Numbered from the stretch's first letter, positions 53,670 to 62,859 are shown. The stretch is DNA of 64,000 bases from Corallococcus sp. (GCA_023665205.1 JAMPEJ010000003.1:1-64000); one strand, 5' to 3'. Numbers and translations: made by a program. Notes: generated from the letters alone by a model not told the origin.

Positions 53670-54641
53670 TCAATAAGAATCGACGAGTTTGTTGGCAAGT
53701 TTGTACAAATCCAAATTGAACGTGCGGCGTTCGGCAAGAGCCTCCACAATGTCTTCGTCAATGATGACGTTACCGCGTATTCCCACCACTCGGTTAGTTT
53801 TGCCGTCCAACAAACACTGCACGGCATGCGCAGCCATACGGACGCCCAACAGCCTGTCTTGGAAACTGGCGTCGCCGCCGCGCTGAATATGTCCTACGAT
53901 CATCGGGCGGATATTTATGCCGGGAATGCGACGCTCTATTTCGCGGTACATTTCCTCCGCTTTGCCCGCGCCTTCCGCAACGACTATAATGTTGTCTTGC
54001 TTACCGTGGGCAATATTGTGTTTGACGTGGTCCACCACTTCGTCCATAGTAAACGGAACTTCCGGAACCAAAATCATTTCCGCACCGCTTGTGATGCCGG
54101 CATATAAAGCGATGTCGCCGCAATGTCTGCCCATAACTTCCACTACGCAGTTGCGGTCGTTGCACGCCATCGTGTCGCGCAGCATAGTTATTGCGTTCAT
54201 GGATACGTTGACTGCGGTATCGAACCCTAACGTAAAATCGGTATAAGCGAGGTCGTTATCTATCGTTCCCGGAATCCCCATAGTTTTGATCCCGTACTGC
54301 GTGGAAAGCACTTTTGCCCCGTTGAAACTGCCGTCTCCGCCTATTACTACCAATCCCTCAATATTGTTGTCTTTCAAAGTTTTGACGGCTTTTTTTTGAC
54401 CTTCTACAGTCATCATTTCCTTGCAACGGGCAGTTTTCAAAATTGTGCCGCCGCGGTTGATAACGTAATCTACGTCGGTTATTGAAAGTTTGTTCAATTT
54501 GCCTTCTATCAGTCCTTTGTAACCCAGTTGTATGCCGTACACTTCCAAGCCGTGTTCTGCGGCGTATCTCACTGTCGAATACACTGCGGCGTTCATTCCC
54601 TGTGCGTCGCCGCCGCTCGTCAGTACTCCGATTCTCTTCAT
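53670..54641 (-). CDS. pfkA: ATP-dependent 6-phosphofructokinase
   Basis: Protein of 323 residues, the standard bacterial length. GVLTSGGDAQGMN at the start, VIGGDGSFNGA (Gly in the ATP rather than PPi type) and PGTIDNDLAYTDFTLGFDTA with the catalytic Asp are present, as is the GHIQRGG substrate loop. It commits fructose 6-phosphate to glycolysis. It is unusual that its ATG overlaps the stop of a GH20 gene (ATGA): glycan cleavage and glycolysis share one transcript. Confidence 0.96.
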   Translation of the reverse strand: MKRIGVLTSGGDAQGMNAAVYSTVRYAAEHGLEVYGIQLGYKGLIEGKLNKLSITDVDYVINRGGTILKTARCKEMMTVEGQKKAVKTLKDNNIEGLVVIGGDGSFNGAKVLSTQYGIKTMGIPGTIDNDLAYTDFTLGFDTAVNVSMNAITMLRDTMACNDRNCVVEVMGRHCGDIALYAGITSGAEMILVPEVPFTMDEVVDHVKHNIAHGKQDNIIVVAEGAGKAEEMYREIERRIPGINIRPMIVGHIQRGGDASFQDRLLGVRMAAHAVQCLLDGKTNRVVGIRGNVIIDEDIVEALAERRTFNLDLYKLANKLVDSY

Positions 54642-56218
54642 TTCGTATTCTCCGATGTATTTAGTTTGCTTTTGTTTTCCGTTTCCAATTCCGTATCTGG
54701 ATTTATCTTAAAAAATTCGTTTACAGTTTTTACGTTTCGTTTTCCGAATTTTTTGATTGCTTGCGTATTGTACGTAAGCCCCAGTTTGTCGTACAACGTC
54801 ACGTAATTGCTTGCGCGTTTGACAAAATTTCCTTTATTAGTTCCCCACGCGCATTCGGCAAGCGCCAACATGCGGGGCAACAAATTGAAATACAGTTTGT
54901 TTTCCGTTGCGATATATTCCGTCCATAGCGCGCCTTCCACTCCCAAAACGTTGTCCTGTCTACTCTTTTTGACGCCTTTTAACGGATTGAATGCGTACGT
55001 CTTTTTTAGAGGAGTCATTGCGTAAGGATAGTCAAAATACATACTGAAAAATGGAGACATAACGGTTTGCCTGCCGCGGTTTGCCTGTTTGGCTCCGTCC
55101 TTACGCGTAAAAGGCTTCCAAACTTGCGACACTATCTGCTTACTTGCGGATTTGGTAACGCCGTCGTTCCAGCAAATAACTTTTTTGCCTTTACTTTCCA
55201 AATGAGCGCGGAAATTTTCCACCATGTATGTTTGCAACTGCTCGTAGTCGTCAAGTTTTAGTTCCGCCATTTTCTCGCGGCACTTTTTGCAATTGCACCA
55301 TCTGTCTTTCGGGGCTTCGTCGCCGCCCAAATGCACGTATTCGCTTGGGAACATTTCACAAACTTCGTCCAACAGTTCGGTAACGAAATTGTACGTTTCG
55401 TCATTACCTGCGCACAGGATATCTTTGGAAATCCCCCACCTTTTGCGGACTTCGAAACTGCCGCCTTCGCAACTTAAATCAGGATAAGCGGCCAAAATCG
55501 CCACGCAATGCCCCGGTACGTCGATTTCCGGTATCACTTCTATTTGGTTGAGCGCGGCAAAACGCACAAGTTCCGCAACGTCCGCGTGAGACAGATAGCC
55601 CGACACTTCCGTTTCGTCCACTACTCGAACGCCGTTTTCGATAACCTCCGAGCCGGAACGTATAGAGGAAACGCTGTTTAACAACGGGAACTTTTTGCTT
55701 TCCAAACGGTAACCTTGGTCGTCGGACAAATGCAGATGCAATTTGTTAAGTTTGACGCGCGCCATAAGTTCCACTATTTGTTTAAGGGTATCAAGAGGAA
55801 AAAAATGTCGACAGATATCTACTGACAATCCTCGATAAGCAAATTTCGGATTATCGCGCACGTAGCAGTTACTGCAAGTGGGATTTTCTTGCGCCTCGTC
55901 CAAACGCAACAATTGACGCAACGTTTCCACGGCATAGTAGCAGCCGTTTTCGCAAGATGCGGTTACGGTCGCCAAGCCTTCGCTTATCATAAGTATACTT
56001 TCTTCGCGGGCGCACTTTTCGTTGAAAGTAAAGATAATTTGCGCGTCGGTTATGTTCTCTGCAAAACCTAACGTCAATCCGGAGCACTCTTTTATCAACT
56101 CCGCAAGTCTTTTGCCCTGCGCGGAAAAAATATCGTCGCAATACAGTTTGGTTTCGGCCGTAACGGTAAAATCTCCGCCGAGTTTTTCGTATTTTTGAGG
56201 TTGCGGTAAAATAGCCAT
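54638..56218 (-). CDS. GH20 beta-N-acetylhexosaminidase, cytoplasmic
   Basis: Protein of 526 residues without a signal peptide; GGAAAGGAAAATA precedes the ATG. Residues 1-120 are the GH20b domain and about 125-450 the barrel, with FAYRGLSVDICRHFFP, HLHLSDDQGYRLE, EIDVPGH and the catalytic Asp-Glu pair in HLGGDEAPKDRW; VEGALWTEYI is the aglycone Trp segment. It releases terminal GlcNAc or GalNAc from imported oligosaccharides. The product can enter amino-sugar catabolism or the NahK-like route. Confidence 0.93.
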   Translation of the reverse strand: MAILPQPQKYEKLGGDFTVTAETKLYCDDIFSAQGKRLAELIKECSGLTLGFAENITDAQIIFTFNEKCAREESILMISEGLATVTASCENGCYYAVETLRQLLRLDEAQENPTCSNCYVRDNPKFAYRGLSVDICRHFFPLDTLKQIVELMARVKLNKLHLHLSDDQGYRLESKKFPLLNSVSSIRSGSEVIENGVRVVDETEVSGYLSHADVAELVRFAALNQIEVIPEIDVPGHCVAILAAYPDLSCEGGSFEVRKRWGISKDILCAGNDETYNFVTELLDEVCEMFPSEYVHLGGDEAPKDRWCNCKKCREKMAELKLDDYEQLQTYMVENFRAHLESKGKKVICWNDGVTKSASKQIVSQVWKPFTRKDGAKQANRGRQTVMSPFFSMYFDYPYAMTPLKKTYAFNPLKGVKKSRQDNVLGVEGALWTEYIATENKLYFNLLPRMLALAECAWGTNKGNFVKRASNYVTLYDKLGLTYNTQAIKKFGKRNVKTVNEFFKINPDTELETENKSKLNTSENTK

Positions 56219-56272
56219 TATTTTCCTTTCCTATTTATGGTTAAATCTTCTAGGGATTATGCCAACTGCCAT

Positions 56273-56301
56273 ATTTTATCACAAAAAAAACATATTTTCA
56301 A
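56273..56301 (-). promoter_or_regulatory. Promoter of the GH20-pfkA operon
   Basis: Minus strand TTGAAA (56301-56296), 17-nt spacer with a run of eight T, extended -10 TGA-TAAAAT (TAAAAT at 56278-56273). Confidence 0.85.
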
Positions 56302-56318
56302 CTTTTTGACAACGGGTT

Positions 56319-57935
56319 TTAACTTTGCGACGGAGTTTTTGTTACCACTTTGGACTTTGCACGTTCCTTGACTAACAAAGCCAATGCTATTACGCCGGCA
56401 GCCAAAGCAAGCACGCCTAACGTTATGCCCAAAACTCCCCATACCGAAACGCCTGCCGAACGTGCGTAGTTCCACATCGTTACGACGGCCTTATTGTTTT
56501 GCCCGAAATCGCGCATTACGCCCAGCGTTGCCAAGTCGCGTTCGGCGCCGTTATTTGCCGCGCTTACAAACGGATAACGCCAGTTACTGTCGTCAATTTC
56601 ATTGACGTCATAAAAAAAGTAGTCCTCAAAGTCTTTCCAACTTGCGTAATCGGCCGTTTCTTCCGTAAGCGGTTTGCCGTTCTCGTCTACGTTATCCCAA
56701 TATTCAGGATCGTACACAAGGTAACTTTCCGAAAGCACTGCGCGCGCTTCGGCGTCCGTACGCACCACCTCCGGATCGACTGCGGAAGAATATCCTATTT
56801 CCATCATATTTTGCGCGGCAACGTAGGGCGAATTGAGAAAATTGATAAACAGTTTGATTGCGCGCAAATGTTCCGGGTCGTGAGTTTTGGGTATAACCCA
56901 ACCGTCAAACCAAATATTGCCAGCAGTGTTGGGTACGTAGTAGGACAGTTCGTAGTCCTCCAGCTCGTCAGACCAACTTTCTTCCACCGCGTACATCGCG
57001 TCGCCGCTCCAAGCAAGGTCTACTGCGGCGTTGCCTTTAAGCAAGTCGTCTTTGCCGAAATCGACCTCGTATCCGAACAAATGACGTTTTTGGTTGGTCA
57101 ACGCTTCTTTGCACAAATCGATCAATTGGTCGTCTACGGCGTTTATCAAGTCGCCTATCGGCATATCGGTATACTTCGTGCCGTACAGCGGACTGCTTTT
57201 GTCATTGTAAGTAAGTCCGTCCAGTTTGCCGCTTTGCAACAGATAAAATACCGTCGCGGCGTAACTGTCGCGGATGCTGTCCTTCATCAAAATAGATCCG
57301 GAAAGCCCTTTTGACAGCATATTACCGCTGCCGTCGTCGTTAAACAATATGCCCCAGTTGGCTTTGTTAATGACCTCTTTATCGTATATGCCCAAATCCA
57401 TAAAAGCGTACTTGTTGTACAATATACCCAAAGTTCCGTACATATAAGGCACAAAATAGTCCACCATATTGACGGTTTTGTCGCCGACTTGTACGCTGCC
57501 GAAGGCTTCGCTCACCTTCTCTATAATTTGGCCGTCTACGTTGTCGCCGTTATGTTTGTAATCGGCGCTCAAGTTCAAACCGTCTACGTATTTTTCTTCG
57601 TCAAAGTAATTCAACTCTACCAAAAGGTCGTTTTCCAAAAGTTTTTGAATTGCGTATTCGCTGGGACACATAACGTCAACGCTGCTGTCGCCCTTCATAA
57701 TTTTGGTAAGCATGGTTTCGTTGGTATCAAACGTAACGTAAGTGATATCTACGTTGTTTCCCGTCATCGCCTTGTAATACTGTTTGAAATCGTCCTCGTA
57801 ATCGTAGATATAGTCCGCCCAGTTGTACACCACCAGTTTGTCTGTCGGAGTAACGTCTCCGTCGCAAGCGATAAAAGACAAGGCGCAACACAAACACAAC
57901 AATAAGCACAGTGCAGTTTTTGCAAACTTTCTCAT
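56319..57935 (-). CDS. potD: Polyamine-binding protein PotD with an added C-terminal membrane anchor
   Basis: Protein of 538 residues, against about 350 for PotD. Residues 1-23 are a lipoprotein signal with lipobox FIAC (Cys24). LVVYNWADYIYDYEDDFKQYY, DVMCPSEYAIQKLLEND, YMYGTLGILYNK, AVDLAWSGDAMY and NIWFDGWVIPKTH are PotD hallmarks. After about residue 490 comes a second anchor: a helix (WGVLGITLGVLALAAGVIALALL) and a basic tail (KERAKSK). It appears held at both ends on the outer face of the membrane. It delivers spermidine/putrescine to PotBC. Confidence 0.9.
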   Translation of the reverse strand: MRKFAKTALCLLLCLCCALSFIACDGDVTPTDKLVVYNWADYIYDYEDDFKQYYKAMTGNNVDITYVTFDTNETMLTKIMKGDSSVDVMCPSEYAIQKLLENDLLVELNYFDEEKYVDGLNLSADYKHNGDNVDGQIIEKVSEAFGSVQVGDKTVNMVDYFVPYMYGTLGILYNKYAFMDLGIYDKEVINKANWGILFNDDGSGNMLSKGLSGSILMKDSIRDSYAATVFYLLQSGKLDGLTYNDKSSPLYGTKYTDMPIGDLINAVDDQLIDLCKEALTNQKRHLFGYEVDFGKDDLLKGNAAVDLAWSGDAMYAVEESWSDELEDYELSYYVPNTAGNIWFDGWVIPKTHDPEHLRAIKLFINFLNSPYVAAQNMMEIGYSSAVDPEVVRTDAEARAVLSESYLVYDPEYWDNVDENGKPLTEETADYASWKDFEDYFFYDVNEIDDSNWRYPFVSAANNGAERDLATLGVMRDFGQNNKAVVTMWNYARSAGVSVWGVLGITLGVLALAAGVIALALLVKERAKSKVVTKTPSQS

Positions 57936-58750
57936 TTATGCGCCTCCTTTTTTCCGTTCTTCTTGATATTGACAAGCAACAAGAGCGTCAGCATTACCAC
58001 AAAAAAGATAGAGAACACCGCAAACCAAAACGGCTCCAAACTTTTTACGCGCGCGTCTTCGTAGATATAGGTGGAAAGCGTTTCTATGCCCGTGTCGCCC
58101 TTGTTAAACTGCGTGATGATAAAGTCGTCCAACGAAAGCGTAAACGCCATAGCAAAGCCGGAAACGATGCCCGGCATGATGTACGGAAACACTACTTTGA
58201 TAAGCGCAGTAAACGGATTTGCACCCAAGTCCAACGCCGCCTCGTACATGTTCGGATCCATCTTTTGCAAACGCGGCAGTATGGACAGAACAACATAAGG
58301 CGTACAAAACGCCACGTGACTGATAATAAGGCGAACCATTCCCTGAGGAAAAATAAAACTAAACGCCGCAAAAAACACCATCAAAGATACGGCCATTACT
58401 ATTTCGCTGTTGATCATGGGCAACTGATTGACCGTTAGCGTCGCTTTTTTTGCGCGGCGTCCCAAACAGAAAATACCGATTGTAGAAAAGGCGCCCAAAA
58501 CTGTGGAAATAGCGCTTGCGGACAACGCCAAGATCAGCGTATTTTTAAGCGCGGAAAACAGTTGTTTGGATTGAGCGTCGCCTGCAAACAACGCGCGGTA
58601 TGAATCGAAAGTAAAGCCGTTTTTGAAACTGAAATTACTAGTGCCGGAAAAACTGTACACTATTATCAAAAATATCGGCAAGTACATCAGCGCCAACACT
58701 AAGCCGAGGTAACCGTCGGCGCAAATACGGGCAAGTTTAGACTTTTTCAT
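57932..58750 (-). CDS. potC: Polyamine ABC importer permease PotC
   Basis: Protein of 272 residues with six helices and the EAA loop YEAALDLGANPFTALIKVVFPYIMPG. FSLDDFIIT near the end is the conserved PotC motif. Overlaps potD and potB by 4 nt each. Confidence 0.94.
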   Translation of the reverse strand: MKKSKLARICADGYLGLVLALMYLPIFLIIVYSFSGTSNFSFKNGFTFDSYRALFAGDAQSKQLFSALKNTLILALSASAISTVLGAFSTIGIFCLGRRAKKATLTVNQLPMINSEIVMAVSLMVFFAAFSFIFPQGMVRLIISHVAFCTPYVVLSILPRLQKMDPNMYEAALDLGANPFTALIKVVFPYIMPGIVSGFAMAFTLSLDDFIITQFNKGDTGIETLSTYIYEDARVKSLEPFWFAVFSIFFVVMLTLLLLVNIKKNGKKEAHK

Positions 58751-59550
58751 AGCGCGCTCTTTACCTCCTCTTCTTTATTGACAATGTTTACGACTACGTT
58801 GGCGATAATAACCAAAACCAACATCACCAAACTCATTACGCTGCCTACGCCGAAACTGTTTGTGGTTTTGGAAAAATGCATATTGATTGCGTCGCCGAAC
58901 AAATAGATTTTACTACTGGACAAAATTTCCGAAATGGCAAAGGTGGAAATTGCCGGAATAAACGTCATTGTTACTCCGCTTAGTATTCCCGGTACGGACA
59001 AAGGAAGAACGGTTTTAACAAAAACGGTAAACTTATCCGCGCCAAGATCCTCCGCCGCCTCGATATAACTGTGGTCTATGGAAGCAAGCGTAGTGTGCAG
59101 CGGCAAAATCATATACGGCAAGTAGTTGTACACCATGCCGAACAGCACCGTACCCATCCCGAGCGGCACGTCCAATGCCAAAAATATAGCTTTGGTGGAA
59201 AGCGTGCGGATAAGAAAGTTTACCCACATCGGCAATATAAATAACAGCACCAAAACCTTGCTGCTTGCGTGATACTTTACAAGAAGATACGCCACGGGAT
59301 AACCTATGACAAGACAAATGAGCGTCGTCACAAGTCCGATAACAAGCGAGTTGCCCAAAACGGTAAGTCCGCCGCCTGCGTCGCTGAAAAACTCCGCAAA
59401 GTTCTGGAAAGTCAGTTTGCCGTCGTCAGTCAAAAATGCATTGATCAGAATTATTACCAAAGGCACCACGACGAAAATAAGCAAAAACGCCATGTAAGGG
59501 TACGCCAGCGCCTTGCGGGAAAAGCGGAGTTTAACGGTCTTTTTCTTCAT
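58747..59550 (-). CDS. potB: Polyamine ABC importer permease PotB
   Basis: Protein of 267 residues with six helices; the EAA loop reads YIEAAEDLGADKFTVFVKTVLPLSVPG. The ATG at 59550 has GGAGGTGACAA upstream and lies 20 nt inside the end of potA. LPMWVNFLIRT is the conserved PotB segment. Confidence 0.94.
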   Translation of the reverse strand: MKKKTVKLRFSRKALAYPYMAFLLIFVVVPLVIILINAFLTDDGKLTFQNFAEFFSDAGGGLTVLGNSLVIGLVTTLICLVIGYPVAYLLVKYHASSKVLVLLFILPMWVNFLIRTLSTKAIFLALDVPLGMGTVLFGMVYNYLPYMILPLHTTLASIDHSYIEAAEDLGADKFTVFVKTVLPLSVPGILSGVTMTFIPAISTFAISEILSSSKIYLFGDAINMHFSKTTNSFGVGSVMSLVMLVLVIIANVVVNIVNKEEEVKSAL

Positions 59551-61072
59551 TTGTCACCTCCTCTTCCTGCTTGGGGACAGGCGTAACGATAATTTTTTCG
59601 GGAGCGATTTTGATACCTACGCGGTCCTGCAAAGTCCACTCGTAATCGTTATCCACAAAAAAGTCGTCGTATGTATCCGTGCGTACGATGTATTGCCAGT
59701 AACTGCCCTTGTAAATAGACGAGATTACCGTTGCGCCGATCGTTCCGTCTTCTTCGTCGTCAGTCAATTCCACGTCGTCAAAATCTACCGTTACGGTGAC
59801 GGGAGTAGTCTCCTCCAAATCGCTTACACACTCGAAACGGCCGCCGCAAAACGCAACAACGTTTTTGTCGTACATTTCGCCGCTAAACGTGTTGATAATG
59901 CGAGACTTGTGCATGATGTGAAAATCGAAAGGCTTGATATACAGCCCGATTTTGTCGCCCTCGTCTACTTTGACGTTGTCGTGAATGATAATTTCGTTGC
60001 GTTCTTCGCTGCCGAGCGTCAAAGCCGTCACTTGATAATGATCGCCCTTAAACACGCATGTGACCACTTCCGCCTCGATCAAACATTGCTTGTCGTCAGG
60101 CGCGACTATTTTGATATCTTCCGGACGAATAATGACGTCGATCGGTTCGTTATGTTTGAAGCCCTTGTCCACACACTCGAATTTATGGCCGGAAATATCC
60201 ACGCAGCAGTCCTTTACCATTGTGCCGGACAGAATGTTCGACTCGCCGATAAAATCCGCCACAAAGGCATTTGCAGGCTCGTCATACACTTTTGTAGGAG
60301 TGCCGATTTGCTGAATAACGCCGTCTTTCATTACGACAATCTTGTCCGACATCGTCAACGCTTCTTCCTGATCGTGCGTGACATATACAAAAGTTATACC
60401 CAATTGTTGGTGCATGGACATCAATTCCAATTGCATATCTTTGCGCATTTTAAGATCCAACGCGCCCAACGGTTCGTCTAGCAAAAGAACTTCCGGTTCG
60501 TTTACCAAAGCGCGCGCAATGGCAACGCGCTGCTGCTGTCCGCCGGAAAGCGAGTTGACGGAACGGTGACCGTAGTCTTCGAGGTCCACCATTTTTAAGG
60601 CGTTGTTTACTTTATCCGTAATTTCGCTTTTTGTAAGTTTGCGCATTTTTTGCACGGTATTACCTTTTTTGTCTACGTAAGGCTCGCCGTCTTTTACCCG
60701 TTTGAGTTTGAGTCCGAAAGCTATATTGCCGAATACCGTCAGATGCGGAAACAAGGCGTACTTTTGAAAAACGGTATTGATGTTACGCTTGTGAGGCGGC
60801 AGTTTGGTGATATCCTGACCGTTGAACAAAATTACTCCCTCGGTAGGTTGCTCGAATCCGGCAAGCATTCTAAGGGTAGTCGTTTTGCCGCAGCCGGAAG
60901 GTCCCAGAAGCGTCACAAATTCACCGCGCTTTATGGAAAGCGAAACGTTTTTTACCACGGGCTTACCGTCGTAGGACTTATGCACGTTTTTAACTTCTAT
61001 TATATTATCGCGCGCAGTTTCCGCATAGCCAACGGCGTTTGCAGTTTTGAGGGTGGTATTTTTCTCGTTCAT
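59531..61072 (-). CDS. potA: Polyamine ABC importer ATPase PotA, long form
   Basis: Protein of 513 residues; typical PotA has about 370. Walker A LGPSGCGKTTTLRMLAGFE, an insertion of about 25 charged residues after the Q-loop region (VKDGEPYVDKKGNTVQKM), signature LSGGQQQRVAIARAL, Walker B LLLDEPLGALD. The C-terminal part is extended to more than 250 residues and should form regulatory TOBE-type domains. It is the first gene of potABCD; GGAGGTCGTC precedes the ATG. It powers polyamine uptake. Confidence 0.93.
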   Translation of the reverse strand: MNEKNTTLKTANAVGYAETARDNIIEVKNVHKSYDGKPVVKNVSLSIKRGEFVTLLGPSGCGKTTTLRMLAGFEQPTEGVILFNGQDITKLPPHKRNINTVFQKYALFPHLTVFGNIAFGLKLKRVKDGEPYVDKKGNTVQKMRKLTKSEITDKVNNALKMVDLEDYGHRSVNSLSGGQQQRVAIARALVNEPEVLLLDEPLGALDLKMRKDMQLELMSMHQQLGITFVYVTHDQEEALTMSDKIVVMKDGVIQQIGTPTKVYDEPANAFVADFIGESNILSGTMVKDCCVDISGHKFECVDKGFKHNEPIDVIIRPEDIKIVAPDDKQCLIEAEVVTCVFKGDHYQVTALTLGSEERNEIIIHDNVKVDEGDKIGLYIKPFDFHIMHKSRIINTFSGEMYDKNVVAFCGGRFECVSDLEETTPVTVTVDFDDVELTDDEEDGTIGATVISSIYKGSYWQYIVRTDTYDDFFVDNDYEWTLQDRVGIKIAPEKIIVTPVPKQEEEVTNEEKDR

Positions 61073-61145
61073 GACGACCTCCGTTCCTTCAATATTGTAA
61101 AAAAAAATTACCCAATACAGGCCTCACAAAAAATATTTTACATAC

Positions 61146-61229
61146 TGCCGCATTTCACGACGAGTGCATACAAACACTCATATACGGTGCCGCATCTCAC
61201 GGCTAGCGCAAACGACACGCTCATATATA
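61146..61229 (-). repeat. Tandem 42-nt hairpin repeat in the potABCD leader
   Basis: Two imperfect copies, 61146-61187 and 61188-61229, share TGCCGCAT-TCACG and CTCATATA. Each has an inner hairpin: GAGTG/CACTC in one, AGCG/CGCT in the other, so one T-A pair in the first copy is replaced by C-G in the second. They lie in the untranslated leader of the pot operon. Confidence 0.75.
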
Positions 61230-61264
61230 AAATAAAAATTGTTTGCCTTGGGCAACTTGAATAG

Positions 61265-61293
61265 ATTATAAATTAGAGGTCGAAAATTGTCAA
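61265..61293 (-). promoter_or_regulatory. Consensus promoter of potABCD
   Basis: Minus strand TTGACA (61293-61288), 17-nt spacer, TATAAT (61270-61265): perfect boxes. The leader is about 185 nt. Near its 5' end TTGCC-caa-GGCAA (61255-61243) is followed by a U-rich stretch. Confidence 0.92.
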
Positions 61294-61320
61294 ACGATTT
61301 GGGGTATTTTGTGCACAAGC

Positions 61321-61349
61321 AAAAAAGGCTGCAAAAGCAGTCTTTTTTT
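61321..61349. terminator. Terminator-like hairpin upstream of the pot promoter
   Basis: AAAAAAGGCTGC-aaaa-GCAGTCTTTTTTT: a 6-bp GC-rich stem (one G-U) extended by A6/T6, functional in either direction. It shields the pot promoter from readthrough. Confidence 0.75.
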
Positions 61350-61727
61350 GAAACGCTGTACATATGTTCTCCACCGAACGAGCGAAGTCCGCATCGGTGC
61401 ATGTCGAACGTAGCTATAACATCTGGCGGCATCAACGCAAAATATTGGAACGTTTTGCCAGATCTCTCCGCTTCGGTCGAGATGACGTTGTGGAAAACAG
61501 TAGATAAAGTAAATAATGAAGCAGCAAGGACTGTTAAACAGAACTTTACGCCACGTTAGATTACACACGGCAAAATCGGCCTCGGTAAAGATGACATAAA
61601 GACATACTTGTTTACACTGCCGACAAGTAAAAAACATTAAGCGGTGGGTTTTCAAATTTTTGGCTTCAAGTACCAATCAACAAAATAAGTATTCAGCGCG
61701 CCAACGTACCGCGACCGAGCCCGAGCG
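61350..61727. repeat. Gene-free spacer with dispersed repeat fragments
   Basis: No credible gene. It contains a copy of a dispersed motif, GATCTCTCCGCTTCGGTCGA followed by GATGACG (within 61457-61487), and a worn copy ending CTCGGTAAAGATGAC (61581-61595). Related copies lie at 62377-62394 and 62409-62452. Such C-T-C-G-G-T-C-G-A-G-A-T-G-A-C elements resemble short palindromic intergenic repeats. Confidence 0.55.
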
Positions 61728-62165
61728 CTACTCTACAACTACCGTTACGGGTACGGACAATTCCGCATACATCTTGACGTTGACGACGTATTCGCCGCTG
61801 CGTTTGATAGGTTCCTTTAAGATAACTTGCTTTTTATCTACGGAGTAGCCCAGTTTTCCCAGTTCTTCGGCAATTTCCTTGTTGGTGATACTTCCGAACA
61901 TTTTTCCGTTTGCGCCCTTGGCAGCAGTGAGGCGCACCACGCTTCCTTTTAGTTCCTGCGCCTTGCGATACGCTTCGGCGCGTTCGGCTTCTTTCTGTTT
62001 TTGTACCGCCTTATCGTGTATCGCAACGCTGTTGATCGTATCGGCGGTTGCCACCGTACCAAGACCCTTTTTCAACAAAAAATTGTTAGCGTATCCGTCG
62101 GAAACGTTTATTATCTCACCTTTTTTGCCCTGACCTTTTACGTCTGCTAAAAGCAATACTTTCAT
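61728..62165 (-). CDS. rplI: Ribosomal protein L9
   Basis: Protein of 145 residues. The N-terminal rRNA-binding domain is clear (MKVLLLADVKGQGKKGEII, DGYANNFLLKKGLG), then the long connecting helix rich in Lys, Glu and Ala, and the C-terminal domain (MFGSITNKEIAEELGKLGYSVDKKQV). GGGAGGTAATTT precedes the ATG. In many Firmicutes rplI is joined to gdpP and dnaB; here it stands alone between repeat-bearing spacers. Confidence 0.97.
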   Translation of the reverse strand: MKVLLLADVKGQGKKGEIINVSDGYANNFLLKKGLGTVATADTINSVAIHDKAVQKQKEAERAEAYRKAQELKGSVVRLTAAKGANGKMFGSITNKEIAEELGKLGYSVDKKQVILKEPIKRSGEYVVNVKMYAELSVPVTVVVE

Positions 62166-62654
62166 AAATTACCTCCCAATAATGTTGCGCTACTTTGTGT
62201 CCTCAGCCGAGCCAAAGAGTAAGTGAACCCCGACATCGCCGTAAGGCGACGTTACGTCTAGCAAAGCCTAGACATCCAACGACAGCAAAACGAACTAAGG
62301 ACGCGTTTCGCTAGACCTCTCACACGGTGACAGTCTAGAAGTCGGGCAATGCCCATACCGCACTTCGGCAAAAACAGTCCTCGGTCGAGATGACAAAATG
62401 ATGCGCTACGCTGGATTTCTCGACTGCGCCTGCGGCTACGCTCGAAATGACGTCGCCCGACAGCGACGCGAACGTTTGTGTGTTGTCGATATTATTTTAC
62501 AACAACAGTCGGCAACGTGTCAACAGGCGCGGACGTATGAATTTGAACGCATTGGGGCATAATAGTACAAAACAAAGTTTTTTGCAAGAAGACGATTAAA
62601 AAAATATCTCACACATATACAACCATAGTACATAACAAATTTAGGAGGTATGGA
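62166..62654. repeat. Gene-free spacer of hairpins and dispersed repeats
   Basis: No gene before 62655. Hairpins: CGCC-gtaa-GGCG (62237-62248), GTCTAG-caaagc-CTAGAC (62256-62273), and a longer-range CTAGAC/GTCTAG pair (62311-62316 with 62333-62338). Repeat copies: GTCCTCGGTCGAGATGAC (62377-62394) and a unit from 62409 to 62452 running from GGATTTCTCGACTGC to GCTCGAAATGACG. The run may include the leader of rplI on the minus strand. Confidence 0.55.
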
Positions 62655-62834
62655 ATGAAAAATCAACAAACGATACTGTGCGACGTGCACGCATGCAAAC
62701 ACCACAATATGCAAAACGGCTGCGGATGCTGCAAACTGGGACAAATAACGGTTACGCCCTGCGACGACTGCGAAACAGCCCACTACTGCAAGGATTACGT
62801 AAACCGTACAACCGGCAGCAAAGACGCCGAGTAA
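62655..62834 (+). CDS. Small Cys-rich DUF1540-type protein
   Basis: Protein of 59 residues; AGGAGGT stands 5 nt before the ATG at 62655. An earlier ATG at 62650 is closed at once by TGA. The sequence holds eight Cys and four His in the pattern LCDVHACKHHN, GCGCC, PCDDC, HYC, like DUF1540 proteins (C-x-V-x2-C, then I-x-V, then C-x2-C), which probably bind a metal. Members are common in Clostridia and of unknown role. Followed by a strong terminator. Confidence 0.8.
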   Translation: MKNQQTILCDVHACKHHNMQNGCGCCKLGQITVTPCDDCETAHYCKDYVNRTTGSKDAE

Positions 62835-62859
62835 AAAATATTACGACTGCAATTTTCAA

